DNA of 64,000 nt from JBJTUH01 sp044346175 (GTDB lineage: Bacteria > Cyanobacteriota > Vampirovibrionia > Vampirovibrionales > JAJTHC01). This document shows, piece by piece, positions 17,230-25,785 of this stretch. A program made the translations under genes and the position numbers. Numbering within the stretch: the stretch's first letter is position 1; the number at the start of each line of letters is the position of its first letter. The stretch covers positions 1-64,000 of the forward strand of contig JBIIZQ010000004.1 of assembly GCA_044346175.1 (NCBI GenBank), in the 5' to 3' direction. The notes beneath the pieces are model-generated. The model had not been told where the DNA came from. It worked only from the letters and a program-made list of their open reading frames with translations, and ran no database searches.

Positions 17230-20200
17230 ATGTTCTCAGATTATTTTATTCGTCGCCCGATTCTTGCCAGTGTGATTGCTGCTGCGATTGTTTTGATTGG
17301 TGCCATTGCAGCCCTTTTTCTCCCTGTGCAACAGTATCCCGACATTGCCCCCCCTAAAGTCAGTGTGACTGCCGTATATAATGGTGCTAACGCCGAGACG
17401 GTTGAATCTGCCGTTACAACCCCCCTTGAGGAGGAAATCAATGGGGTGGAAGGTATGAAGTATATCCAGTCGAGCAGTTCCAATGATGGGGTTGCACTCA
17501 TCAATGTGGCTTTTGACCATGGTACCGACCCTGATAAAGCGGTGATGAACATCAAAAATCGTGTGGATGCCGCCCTAGGGCGTTTACCCCAAGAGGTGAA
17601 AGCCACAGGGATTCAAGTACAGAAAGAGTCTGATGCTTTCATTATGGGACTTGCTTTTTTTGCACCCAATGAGAAGTACAGCCATGAGTTTATATCCAAT
17701 TATGTTGAGCGTAATGTGGTTGAGAAGCTCAACCGTATCAAAGGGCTTGCGAAAATCAACCTCTTTGGGGCAAGAAAATATGCCATGCGTTTATGGCTTA
17801 ATCCTCTTAAACTCAGTGCCAGACATCTCACCGCAGGCGATGTCATCCTTGCTTTACAGGAGCAAAATATGTCTTTTCCAGCGGGTCAGCTTGGTGCATT
17901 GCCACAAAAAACAAGTCTGGACTACCAGCTCCCCGTTTTGGTTGAAGGACGTTTGAAAGATGCTCAAGCGTTTAATCAACTTATTTTAAAGCGTACGCCT
18001 AATGGGGGCGTGATTCGGCTTCAGGATGTAGGGCGTGCGGAACTGGGTGCTGAAGATTATGCGAAAACCGTCCGTTGGACAGGGCAAAATAGCGTTGGTT
18101 TTGGTGTAAGACAACTCCCTGGTACCAATGCCTTACAACTCGCCGCACAACTCCGTAGCACGTTGGATACACTTAAAAAAGATTTTCCTGAGGGTTTAAC
18201 GTATGAAGTAGGGTTTGACCCCACGAGCTTTATTGATGAATCCATCAAAGAGGTGCGTAAAACCTTGCTTGAGGCTGTGATATGTGTGGTATTAGTGATT
18301 TTCCTGTTCCTACAAAACTGGCGTACTACTATTATCCCTACCCTGACGATTCCTGTGTCTTTGGTGGGAACCTTTGCCGTTATGCAGTTGTTTGGCTTTA
18401 GTATCAACTTACTGACCATGTTTGGGCTGATTCTAGCGACGGGTATTGTGGTGGATGATGCCATTGTGGTTATTGAGAATATTGCAAGACAGCTTGAAGA
18501 AAACCCAGAACTCTCTCCTTTGGAAGCCGCCAGTAAAGGGATGAAAGAGGTCTTTGGAGCTGTTATTGCAACGGCACTTGTACTCATTGCAGTCTTCGTG
18601 CCTGTGGCATTCTTCCCTGGTACTACGGGCTTACTGTATCAACAGTTTGCTTTGACGATTGCGTTTAGCGTTGGGATTTCTGCTTTTAATGCCATTACAT
18701 TGACTCCTGCGTTATCAGCGATGTTCTTAAAAGCACAAACACACGACCGTAAACCTTGGTTTTTTGTGATGGTCGATGCCATTATTGAGGCGTTCACCAA
18801 AGCCTATCAACGGGCATTAAACCTTGTACTGCGTTTACGAAGCGTTTCGATGATAGTTTTTGCAGGGCTACTTCTCGTCACGGGTATCCTTTTCATGACA
18901 ACTCCCAAGGGGTTTGTACCTACGGAAGACCAAGGCTATTTTATTATTTTGGCGCAAGCTCCTGAAGGGACTTCTCATGACTACATGAAACGTGTGATTG
19001 AGAAAATTGAAAAGATTGTGGCACCTGTAGACGACATCAATGGTGTGTTTGCCATTAACGGCTTTAGTTTTACAGGTAATGCTCCTAACCGTGGGCTAAT
19101 GTTTGTACCTTTAAAGTCGATTGCACTCCGACCCCATCATGAACAAAGTGCGGGGGCTATCATTGAGCGTTTGAGAGGGCCTTTGATGTCGATTCCTGAA
19201 GCGTTTGTGTTACCCATTGAGCCTCCTGCCGTGCCTGGTATTGGGAACATGGGTGGGTTTGACTTCTATTTACAGGAACGTACAGGGACATTGCCACTTG
19301 AGGCACTTGCGGGGGCTCAATATCAACTTGTGGGTTCAGCACCCAAACAAACGCAAGCATTGGGGCAGCTTATTCCAACGTTTGATGCCAATGCACCTTT
19401 GCTAAAAATGGATGTGTTGCGCGATGTGGCTACGACGATGGGACTTTCTGTCGCAGAGGTGATGCAGACGGTTCAGGTCTTTTTAGGGTCTGCATATGTG
19501 AATGACTTTACGTTTGAGAACCGTTCCTACCGTGTCTATGCTCAAGCAGAAGACACCTTTAGAAGAAGTCCTGAAGCTCTGAGTCAGTTTTACGTTCGTA
19601 ATTTGGAAGGACGCATGGTACCCCTTAAAAGTGTGGCACAGTTTACGGAAACCACAGGCCCTCAAATTATTCCACATTACAATTTATACCGTTCTGCCCA
19701 GATTCTTGGTGGTCCTAGCCCTGGTGTAAGTTCTGGTGAGGCGATGCAAGCCATGGAAAAACTTGCTGGACAGCTCTCAAAAGAGTTTGGGTATGAGTGG
19801 TCAGGTTTGTATCAGGAACAAAAAGAGTCTGGAGGACAAACGGTTCTCTTCCTAGCTTTGGGGATTGTGTTTGTCTATTTGGTACTTGCTGCACAATATG
19901 AAAGCTGGGTTGACCCTTTTATTATTGTCCTTTCAGTCCCCTTGGCTATGTTGGGAGCTTTGCTCGCTATTAACTTCCGTGGGATGGATAATAATGTCTT
20001 TACACAAGTAGGGATGATTCTCCTGATAGGGCTGGCTAGTAAAAATGCTATCTTGATTGTTGAGTTTGCGAATCATTTGAGGCAGCAGGGTAAGGGCTTG
20101 GTAGAGGCTGCCCGTGAAGCTGCTATTTTAAGATTCCGTCCTATTGTGATGACTTCATTGGCATTTATCATTGGGGTGATACCCTTGGTATTTGCTGAAG

Positions 20201-20358
20201 GTGCAGGGGCTGCTGCCCGTCAGGTGATTGGTACAGCCGTGTTTGGAGGTATGCTCCTTTCAACCGTGTTGAGTCTCCTGATTGTGCCTGTACAGTACAT
20301 TATCATTCATGCCTTATTTGACCGTTGGGTGAAACCTAAAACGCATCCTGTGGTATAG
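17230..20358 (+). CDS. RND multidrug efflux transporter, HAE1/AcrB type
   Basis: 1042 residues, the normal length for hydrophobe/amphiphile efflux pumps. It begins MFSDYFIRRPILASVIAA as in AcrB. The proton relay is intact: the Asp pair in TM4 (GIVVDDAIVVIENI) and the Lys in TM10 (GLASKNAILIVEFA). Twelve transmembrane segments and two periplasmic loops are apparent, with the porter motif around QYPDIAPPKVSV. It is an inner-membrane proton antiporter that would expel lipophilic drugs, dyes or toxic metabolites. It is the last gene of the tetR-channel-adaptor-pump unit and is followed by a strong terminator. Confidence 0.95.
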   Translation: MFSDYFIRRPILASVIAAAIVLIGAIAALFLPVQQYPDIAPPKVSVTAVYNGANAETVESAVTTPLEEEINGVEGMKYIQSSSSNDGVALINVAFDHGTDPDKAVMNIKNRVDAALGRLPQEVKATGIQVQKESDAFIMGLAFFAPNEKYSHEFISNYVERNVVEKLNRIKGLAKINLFGARKYAMRLWLNPLKLSARHLTAGDVILALQEQNMSFPAGQLGALPQKTSLDYQLPVLVEGRLKDAQAFNQLILKRTPNGGVIRLQDVGRAELGAEDYAKTVRWTGQNSVGFGVRQLPGTNALQLAAQLRSTLDTLKKDFPEGLTYEVGFDPTSFIDESIKEVRKTLLEAVICVVLVIFLFLQNWRTTIIPTLTIPVSLVGTFAVMQLFGFSINLLTMFGLILATGIVVDDAIVVIENIARQLEENPELSPLEAASKGMKEVFGAVIATALVLIAVFVPVAFFPGTTGLLYQQFALTIAFSVGISAFNAITLTPALSAMFLKAQTHDRKPWFFVMVDAIIEAFTKAYQRALNLVLRLRSVSMIVFAGLLLVTGILFMTTPKGFVPTEDQGYFIILAQAPEGTSHDYMKRVIEKIEKIVAPVDDINGVFAINGFSFTGNAPNRGLMFVPLKSIALRPHHEQSAGAIIERLRGPLMSIPEAFVLPIEPPAVPGIGNMGGFDFYLQERTGTLPLEALAGAQYQLVGSAPKQTQALGQLIPTFDANAPLLKMDVLRDVATTMGLSVAEVMQTVQVFLGSAYVNDFTFENRSYRVYAQAEDTFRRSPEALSQFYVRNLEGRMVPLKSVAQFTETTGPQIIPHYNLYRSAQILGGPSPGVSSGEAMQAMEKLAGQLSKEFGYEWSGLYQEQKESGGQTVLFLALGIVFVYLVLAAQYESWVDPFIIVLSVPLAMLGALLAINFRGMDNNVFTQVGMILLIGLASKNAILIVEFANHLRQQGKGLVEAAREAAILRFRPIVMTSLAFIIGVIPLVFAEGAGAAARQVIGTAVFGGMLLSTVLSLLIVPVQYIIIHALFDRWVKPKTHPVV

Positions 20359-20383
20359 CTCTTCTGGAGGATAATGCCACATT

Positions 20384-20421
20384 AAGAAGCCTCTTGTCAT
20401 ATTTACAAGAGGCTTCTTTTT
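20384..20421 (+). terminator. Terminator of the RND pump operon
   Basis: A 14-bp perfect stem, AAGAAGCCTCTTGT paired with ACAAGAGGCTTCTT, around a 7-nt loop, followed by T residues. It lies 26 bp after the pump stop codon. The A-rich 5' side means it could also end transcripts from the convergent DUF2721 gene. Confidence 0.9.
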
Positions 20422-20459
20422 ACAGGGATGACAGGGTTGTGATGCGAACGCTCCGACCT

Positions 20460-20864
20460 TTATAGGAGTTCTTGAATGTCGGTCAGTTCTACATCAAGTG
20501 CTTTTGTGGAGAGGGTAATTTCAGTGGCGGCTAAAATATAAGAGACAAAAATCAGTGCCAGTGCCAATCCGAATAACGCTTCCGCAAAAAAGGCTTGCTT
20601 CATACCAATAAGAAACATCGATAGAACACAACACCCCAGTGCGATAATGCCAGAAAGCTGGTTATTTTTAATAAGATGAATCCGTGTTTTTAAGTTACGA
20701 ATCTGCTCTAAGGTTTCTGCATGTTTTTCAGGGTGTTTACCTTCAGTGAGAATTTTCTGGTGAAGGTCTCTGACCAAAATAGCCAGTGCATGAAAACGGT
20801 TGGTATATGCCAGCATCATCAAGGTGACGGCGGAAAATAGTAAAGCAGGTACTGTAATTTGCAT
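20460..20864 (-). CDS. DUF2721-type small membrane protein
   Basis: 134 residues with three hydrophobic segments (about 5-20, 70-88 and 90-112). The first is LLFSAVTLMMLAYTNRFHAL, followed by a charged cytoplasmic segment (IRNLKTRIHLIKNNQL) and then two helices. This is the pattern of the DUF2721 family, inner-membrane proteins of unknown function. It is convergent with the pump operon and shares its terminator region. No partner gene is visible. Confidence 0.7.
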   Translation of the reverse strand: MQITVPALLFSAVTLMMLAYTNRFHALAILVRDLHQKILTEGKHPEKHAETLEQIRNLKTRIHLIKNNQLSGIIALGCCVLSMFLIGMKQAFFAEALFGLALALIFVSYILAATEITLSTKALDVELTDIQELL

Positions 20865-21081
20865 GACAAAATCTCCTAAAATCTAGGACGAGAAACACTT
20901 AGAGTAAGTTTTGATAACAAACAGCATTGAATTTGATGGTATACATCGCAACCTCTGTGACCAGTATAGTGAAAAAGCAGTCTAAAAGATAGAGGGTTTT
21001 GCCTAGGGTTAAGGTCATTGATATGAAAGAATGCTTCCCTCGTACTGCAAGGGAGAGAGGGTAAAAAGCGAGTTTTATCAT

Positions 21082-21158
21082 GTCATACCGATGCAAATCG
21101 GTATCCAGAGAGCATGCCGTGTGAACGAGGGATGGATACCGACTTCCGTCGGTATGAC
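21082..21158. repeat. Inverted pair of REP-like palindromes
   Basis: Left unit 21082-21106 is GTCATACCGAT + gcaa + ATCGGTATCC; the right unit 21134-21158 is GGATACCGAC + ttcc + GTCGGTATGAC. Each is a hairpin on its own, and the two units face each other across 27 bp, forming a larger foldback. They belong to the same family as the unit at 12181-12205. They lie in the gene-free interval 20865-21318. Confidence 0.8.
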
Positions 21159-21239
21159 GTGAATTCCATACCTTTGTCATGCTCTCTTGTATGCCACACT
21201 GAACGGATACAGTGGATACAGTGGTACCGTTGTTAAGCG

Positions 21240-21319
21240 AAAAGGTGCTTTCTTTAAAAGAAAGCACCTTTTGTAAGGAAGACCGTGTAAAAGAGAAAGA
21301 CTTCTTTCTTTTTTACACT
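21240..21319 (-). terminator. Two terminator hairpins behind groEL
   Basis: Immediately after the groEL stop codon a near-perfect palindrome (21286-21319) has arms GTGTAAAA and TTTTACAC. It is followed by a 15-bp perfect stem (21240-21272) with arms AAAAGGTGCTTTCTT and AAGAAAGCACCTTTT, whose A/T flanks make it bidirectional. Two successive hairpins suggest a tight stop for an abundant transcript. Confidence 0.8.
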
Positions 21320-22947
21320 TAGTAGTCCATACTACCCATACCACCACTGGGCATTGCAGGGGCTTTAGGCTCGGGTTTGTCTACAACTAAGGCTTCAGTG
21401 GTTAACACCAAACCAGCAATCGAAGCAGCATTTTCCAATGCACTACGGGTCACTTTGGCAGGGTCCACAATACCCGCATCGAACATGTCAACAAACTCAC
21501 CGTTTAAAGCATCATAGCCGACGTTGGTACCAGCTTGTTTTACTTTATCCACAATGACGTTTCCGTGTTCGCCAGCGTTTTCAGCGATTTGACGGCAAGG
21601 TGCCACGATGGCACGAGAAAGAATCTCGGCACCGATTTTTTCATCACCTTTAAGGGTTTTGGTAAATTCATCAAGGACGGCTTGAGCTTTCACCAACATG
21701 GTACCACCTCCAGGAACGATACCTTCCTCAATAGCAGCACGGGTTGCATTTAAGGAGTCTTCAAGACGCAGTTTGCGTTCTTTGAGTTCGGTTTCCGTGG
21801 CGGCACCTACTTCAATCACAGCGACACCACCCGCAAGTTTAGCAAGACGCTCTTGAAGTTTTTCACGGTCGTAGTCACTATCAGACTCTTCAATCTGACG
21901 TTTAATCACGGCGACACGTGCGGCAACAGCACTTTTCGTGGCATCATCTACAACAATGACAGTGGTTTCTTTGTTGACGGTTACGCGCTTGGCTTTACCC
22001 ATCATGTCAATGGTGACATTTTCAAGTTTACCGCCAAGTTCTTCGGTGAAGAGTTGTCCGCCAGTAAGAACAGCAATATCTTCAAGCATTGCTTTACGAC
22101 GGTCGCCAAAGCCAGGGGCTTTTACGGCAACGGCACGCAATACTTTACGCATCGCATTGACGACTAATGTGGCAAGGGCTTCCCCTTCAATATCCTCAGC
22201 AATAATAAGGATACCACGTCCAGCACGAGCCACTTGCTCAAGGATGGGTACCAAGTCGCTAACGAGGTTGATTTTTTTGTTGACGCACAGTACGAAGCAA
22301 TCTTCTAAGACGCTTTCCATACGCTCGGGGTCGGTCACAAAGTAAGGAGAAATCCAGCCTTTATCAAACTGCATACCTTCTACGAGTTTCAACTGAGTAC
22401 CAGTGGTTTTGGATTCTTCAATGGTAATAACACCATCTTTACCCACTTTGCTCATGGCTTCAGCAATGAGGCTACCAACGTAGTCATCGTTTCCTGCGGA
22501 AATACCAGCCACTTGAGAAATAGCTTTCTGGTCTTCCACTTGACGAGCGACTTTGCGAATTTCTTCATTGATAACCGCCACACCTTTATGAATCCCGTTA
22601 CGAATCATAATAGGATTGCTACCTGCGGCTACGTTACGTAACCCTTCACGCACAATGGCTTGGGCTAAAACGCTTGCAGTGGTTGTACCATCACCAGCCA
22701 CATCATTGGTTTTTGAGGCAACTTCACGGATGAGTGCAGCCCCAGTATTGGCACTTTCACACTCAAGCTCAATTTCCTTTGCAATGGTGACACCATCATT
22801 GATAATTTGAGGAGAGCCGAATTTTTTTTGAAGTACCACATTGCGACCTTTAGGACCAAGTGTGACTTTCACTGCATTGGCAACAGCATCAATACCTTCT
22901 TGGAGTTTACGACGAGATTCTTCGTCAAAAAAGATTTGTTTAGCCAT
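21319..22947 (-). CDS. groEL: Chaperonin GroEL (60 kDa)
   Basis: 542 residues from the MAKQ start; an extra Met codon precedes it at 22950. It assembles into double rings that fold proteins in the cytoplasm with GroES and ATP. All landmarks are present: KVTLGPKGRNVVL, NDGVTIAKEIELE, the ATP-site VAGDGTTTASVLA, GFGDRRKAML, and EEGIVPGGGTML. It ends with the GGM-rich tail GGMGSMDY. The sequence reads like the cyanobacterial/Melainabacteria side of the family (MAKQIFFDEESRRKLQEGID). It lies downstream of groES in one operon. Confidence 0.98.
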   Translation of the reverse strand: MAKQIFFDEESRRKLQEGIDAVANAVKVTLGPKGRNVVLQKKFGSPQIINDGVTIAKEIELECESANTGAALIREVASKTNDVAGDGTTTASVLAQAIVREGLRNVAAGSNPIMIRNGIHKGVAVINEEIRKVARQVEDQKAISQVAGISAGNDDYVGSLIAEAMSKVGKDGVITIEESKTTGTQLKLVEGMQFDKGWISPYFVTDPERMESVLEDCFVLCVNKKINLVSDLVPILEQVARAGRGILIIAEDIEGEALATLVVNAMRKVLRAVAVKAPGFGDRRKAMLEDIAVLTGGQLFTEELGGKLENVTIDMMGKAKRVTVNKETTVIVVDDATKSAVAARVAVIKRQIEESDSDYDREKLQERLAKLAGGVAVIEVGAATETELKERKLRLEDSLNATRAAIEEGIVPGGGTMLVKAQAVLDEFTKTLKGDEKIGAEILSRAIVAPCRQIAENAGEHGNVIVDKVKQAGTNVGYDALNGEFVDMFDAGIVDPAKVTRSALENAASIAGLVLTTEALVVDKPEPKAPAMPSGGMGSMDY

Positions 22948-23041
22948 CATGACAAAACAGCCTTTCTATGATTAAAATGAGAATTTATACAACAGTTATA
23001 TCCATGAATAACAATATAAAAAGCAAATGGGGTTGAAATGC

Positions 23042-23335
23042 TTAGCCTTCAATGACGCATAATACGTCTTTTTCAGCAAGGATTTTGTATTCTTTGCCAT
23101 CGACTTTGATGTCAGTACCAGCGTATTTTGCGAATACGACTTTATCGCCTACTTTAAATTCAGGTGCGATACGCTCGCCTTTTTCAGTTAAACGACCAGC
23201 ACCCGCAAAGCGAATCACGCCTTGTTGAGGTTTTTCTTTTGCACTATCAGGAATATAAATACCACCAGCAGTTTGGGCAGCATCTTCAAGCACTTCGATC
23301 GCATAGCGGTCACCAGCGGGACGTACAGTAGCCAT
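23042..23335 (-). CDS. groES: Co-chaperonin GroES (10 kDa)
   Basis: 97 residues. I chose the ATG at 23335 (MATVRPAGDRYAIEVL), preceded by AAAGGAG at 10 bp; a start further upstream would add 11 unrelated residues. It contains the mobile loop TAGGIYIPDSAKEKPQQG and the roof region, and ends DVLCVIEG. It caps the GroEL ring. It is first in the groES-groEL operon, 94 bp upstream of groEL. Confidence 0.96.
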   Translation of the reverse strand: MATVRPAGDRYAIEVLEDAAQTAGGIYIPDSAKEKPQQGVIRFAGAGRLTEKGERIAPEFKVGDKVVFAKYAGTDIKVDGKEYKILAEKDVLCVIEG

Positions 23336-23421
23336 TGAACAAGACTCCTTTATAGATGATAAAATCAAACAGGGAATGATTTAAAACACAGTAAAACGAT
23401 GTAAAGGGATATGAAGGTGTG

Positions 23422-23467
23422 TTTAGGTATACTAGGCAGAGGCAACACCCTCATTAGCATACCTTAA
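23422..23467. promoter_or_regulatory. Inverted repeat upstream of groES, not a canonical CIRCE
   Basis: Arms TTTAGGTATACTA (23422-23434) and TAGCATACCTTAA (23455-23467) match at 11 of 13 positions, with a 20-bp centre that contains GAGG/CCTC. It lies 87-132 bp upstream of groES. The classical HrcA site TTAGCACTC-N9-GAGTGCTAA is not present. The element could be an operator for another heat-shock regulator. The remainder of 23468-23681 shows no gene. Confidence 0.4.
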
Positions 23468-23681
23468 ACAGCCAAGATACCCTATAAAAGAACTAAAAGC
23501 CATAAGACTCAAAGCATATGAATCGTGAGGCATAAGTACTAAACTAACGTTTTATGCTCAAACATCACATGCGATATTGTTAGTATAGCAAAGGGATAAG
23601 CCCGAGAGGGGCTTGTTAATGATGTTTTAAGAAACCCACGCCATGGCGGAGCCATTTTTTACGACCATTTTTTACGAGAGT

Positions 23682-25694
23682 TTAGCTGGCCGTCATTGGA
23701 CGGTATTTCCAGAGGGTCAGGCGATGATAAAAAGCCGTAAGGGATGCCCCTTCAAGGGCTTGGGCTGAGAGCCATAGTATTTGCTCAGGCAGTATCCCTT
23801 GTTTCTCTAAGAAAGCTTCCCTTTCGGCCTTGAGGTCAGCTGAAACTTTATCCTCTTTATTGCACAATACGAGTGTTGGAATATGGTGTGCTTCTAATGA
23901 TTCAAGCGTGCTTTGTACACTTAAAAATTGTTCGTAAGCATGAGGGCTTGATGCATCCCACACATGAAGAAGTAAATCGCTACTTTGTGCTTCCTCTAAC
24001 GTTGAGCGAAACGCATAAACCAGTTGCGTGGGGAGCTTGCGTATAAACCCAACGGTATCCACAAGGACATTCGGACGGAGGTGCTGCCATTGGGCTTCTG
24101 TGAGTGGTGGAAGTTCGGGTAAAATATGAATGCTATGATCGGTTGTATCGTCATAGGGCGTGTAACGCAGTGCCTCTTCTGGAGGCAAATAAAAGGGACG
24201 ACTTAACGTGTCTAACGTGGCAAAGAGTTTATCTTCAACATAGACCTCTTTATCGCCACTTAAACGCCGCATGAGGGTTGACTTACCAGCATTGGTATAC
24301 CCCACTAATGCCACTACATAGGCGGGGTTACGTCTGCCTTCATGGCGCCGAGTACGTTGTCTTTCTCGGCGTTGTGCAAGCTCGGTAATGTCTTCTTCCA
24401 GCTGCTGAATACGTTCTCTCAGTTGACGACGGTCTAACTCAAGTTGGGTTTCGCCACTCCCTCGTGTTGCAGCACCTGCCCCTGCCCCTGTGGCGGTTTG
24501 TCGGCTCAGGGATTGATTTCTGCCAGCCAACCGAGGCATGTCATACTTGAGACGTGCCAGTGCGACTTGTAGCTTTCCTTCAGGTGTTTTAGCACGGGAC
24601 TCAAAGACGTTTAAAATAACCTCGCTTCTATCCCAAACAGGTACACGTACGAGTGCCTCCAAGTGTCGTAGCTGCGTGGGGGTCAGTGTTTCATCAATCA
24701 CAATACGGTCAATCCCGAATTGTACAACCTCAAGTGCCAGTGCTTCGGCACGTCCTTCCCCAAGATAAGTCCTTACGTCAGGTTTTGGGCGATGCTGTAT
24801 CACCTGTCCTCTTACTTCATACCCTATGGTGTCAAGGAGTTGAGCAAGCTCCTCCATGGTGGTCAGGGCTTCCTGTTTTATGAGATGTTGTGATGGGTGA
24901 ACGGATACGACCATCGCACCAGGAGGGCGTTTTTTTCGCCATAGTTGAAAAGGTTCATAGACCCAACGACTCGCATAATTAAGCATTTCTTGCCAGTTTT
25001 CCCAAGCACTTTCTAGCCCAGTAATGCTTTGGAGTACAGACTGTGTATCATGACCTTCGAGTGCCTCAAGGAGTGCTTCCTCTTTGCGAAAAGGACCGAG
25101 TTGTTCAAGTTGTAATGGTGATGTGGCAAAGGAGGGGGTAAACGGTTGAGAAGTGTGGGAGAGAGGCAAGGAAGCCTTGAACGGATGATAGACAGGTAGG
25201 AGCCATCGCCATGCGGCAATATGGTCTGCTAAAGAAGTTTCTGACATCTCGGAGCCTTTGAGATGCTTTTTATGCTGTTTGAGAGCTTTTCTTGAGGCTT
25301 CGCCGCCTTTATGTCCTGTTGTTTCCAAGTATAGGCACCCTGCAAGTCGTAGATGGAGTATCCCTGAGGTATCGCCTACTTCGGGTTCTCCTGAGCCGAC
25401 ATGAAACGACCATGCCCAAAGATTTCCTTCTTTGTGCCGTGAGACAACCTCGGGCAACCCAGCTACACGGTGAAGAAGTCCCAAAGGTGCTACAACGATA
25501 TGATGAAGCTGTCCTTTATGGTCCCAGAGAAGGGTCAGCGGCGTGCGGTACCGTTGCACAATGTCACTGCAGGTACGAACCAGTGCAACGTCCCACCAAG
25601 TACGAGGAGAAACTTTCCAGTGTTGGAAGGGTTCAAGTGCTTTTCTTGCCGCACTGTCTAAGGCTTCTTTATCTCCAAGAAGAAATGCGACCAT
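23682..25694 (-). CDS. hflX: GTPase HflX with long N-terminal extension
   Basis: 670 residues; the usual length is ~430, or ~550 in cyanobacteria. HflX binds the 50S ribosomal subunit and splits stalled ribosomes. The GTP_bdg N-domain starts at about 265 (VSVHPSQHLIKQEALTTMEE), contains DVRTYLGEGRAEAL and then the glycine-rich linker (RLAGRNQSLSRQTATGAGAG). A coiled coil follows (QLELDRRQLRERIQQLEED). The G domain has Walker A GYTNAGKST, the DTVGF switch, and NKED. The first ~260 residues are the extra domain, which has VVAPLGLLHRVAGL and TGILHLRLAGCLYLETTGHK, with counterparts in cyanobacterial HflX proteins. It is monocistronic after a gap of 91 bp. Confidence 0.92.
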   Translation of the reverse strand: MVAFLLGDKEALDSAARKALEPFQHWKVSPRTWWDVALVRTCSDIVQRYRTPLTLLWDHKGQLHHIVVAPLGLLHRVAGLPEVVSRHKEGNLWAWSFHVGSGEPEVGDTSGILHLRLAGCLYLETTGHKGGEASRKALKQHKKHLKGSEMSETSLADHIAAWRWLLPVYHPFKASLPLSHTSQPFTPSFATSPLQLEQLGPFRKEEALLEALEGHDTQSVLQSITGLESAWENWQEMLNYASRWVYEPFQLWRKKRPPGAMVVSVHPSQHLIKQEALTTMEELAQLLDTIGYEVRGQVIQHRPKPDVRTYLGEGRAEALALEVVQFGIDRIVIDETLTPTQLRHLEALVRVPVWDRSEVILNVFESRAKTPEGKLQVALARLKYDMPRLAGRNQSLSRQTATGAGAGAATRGSGETQLELDRRQLRERIQQLEEDITELAQRRERQRTRRHEGRRNPAYVVALVGYTNAGKSTLMRRLSGDKEVYVEDKLFATLDTLSRPFYLPPEEALRYTPYDDTTDHSIHILPELPPLTEAQWQHLRPNVLVDTVGFIRKLPTQLVYAFRSTLEEAQSSDLLLHVWDASSPHAYEQFLSVQSTLESLEAHHIPTLVLCNKEDKVSADLKAEREAFLEKQGILPEQILWLSAQALEGASLTAFYHRLTLWKYRPMTAS

Positions 25695-25785
25695 CCTGCC
25701 ATCCTGCTTTCTCTACACTGTGGTGCGTGTTAGTGACTAAATAACGAGGGGTGAGGCTTCACACCATTGTTATTTGAGTATAGCG

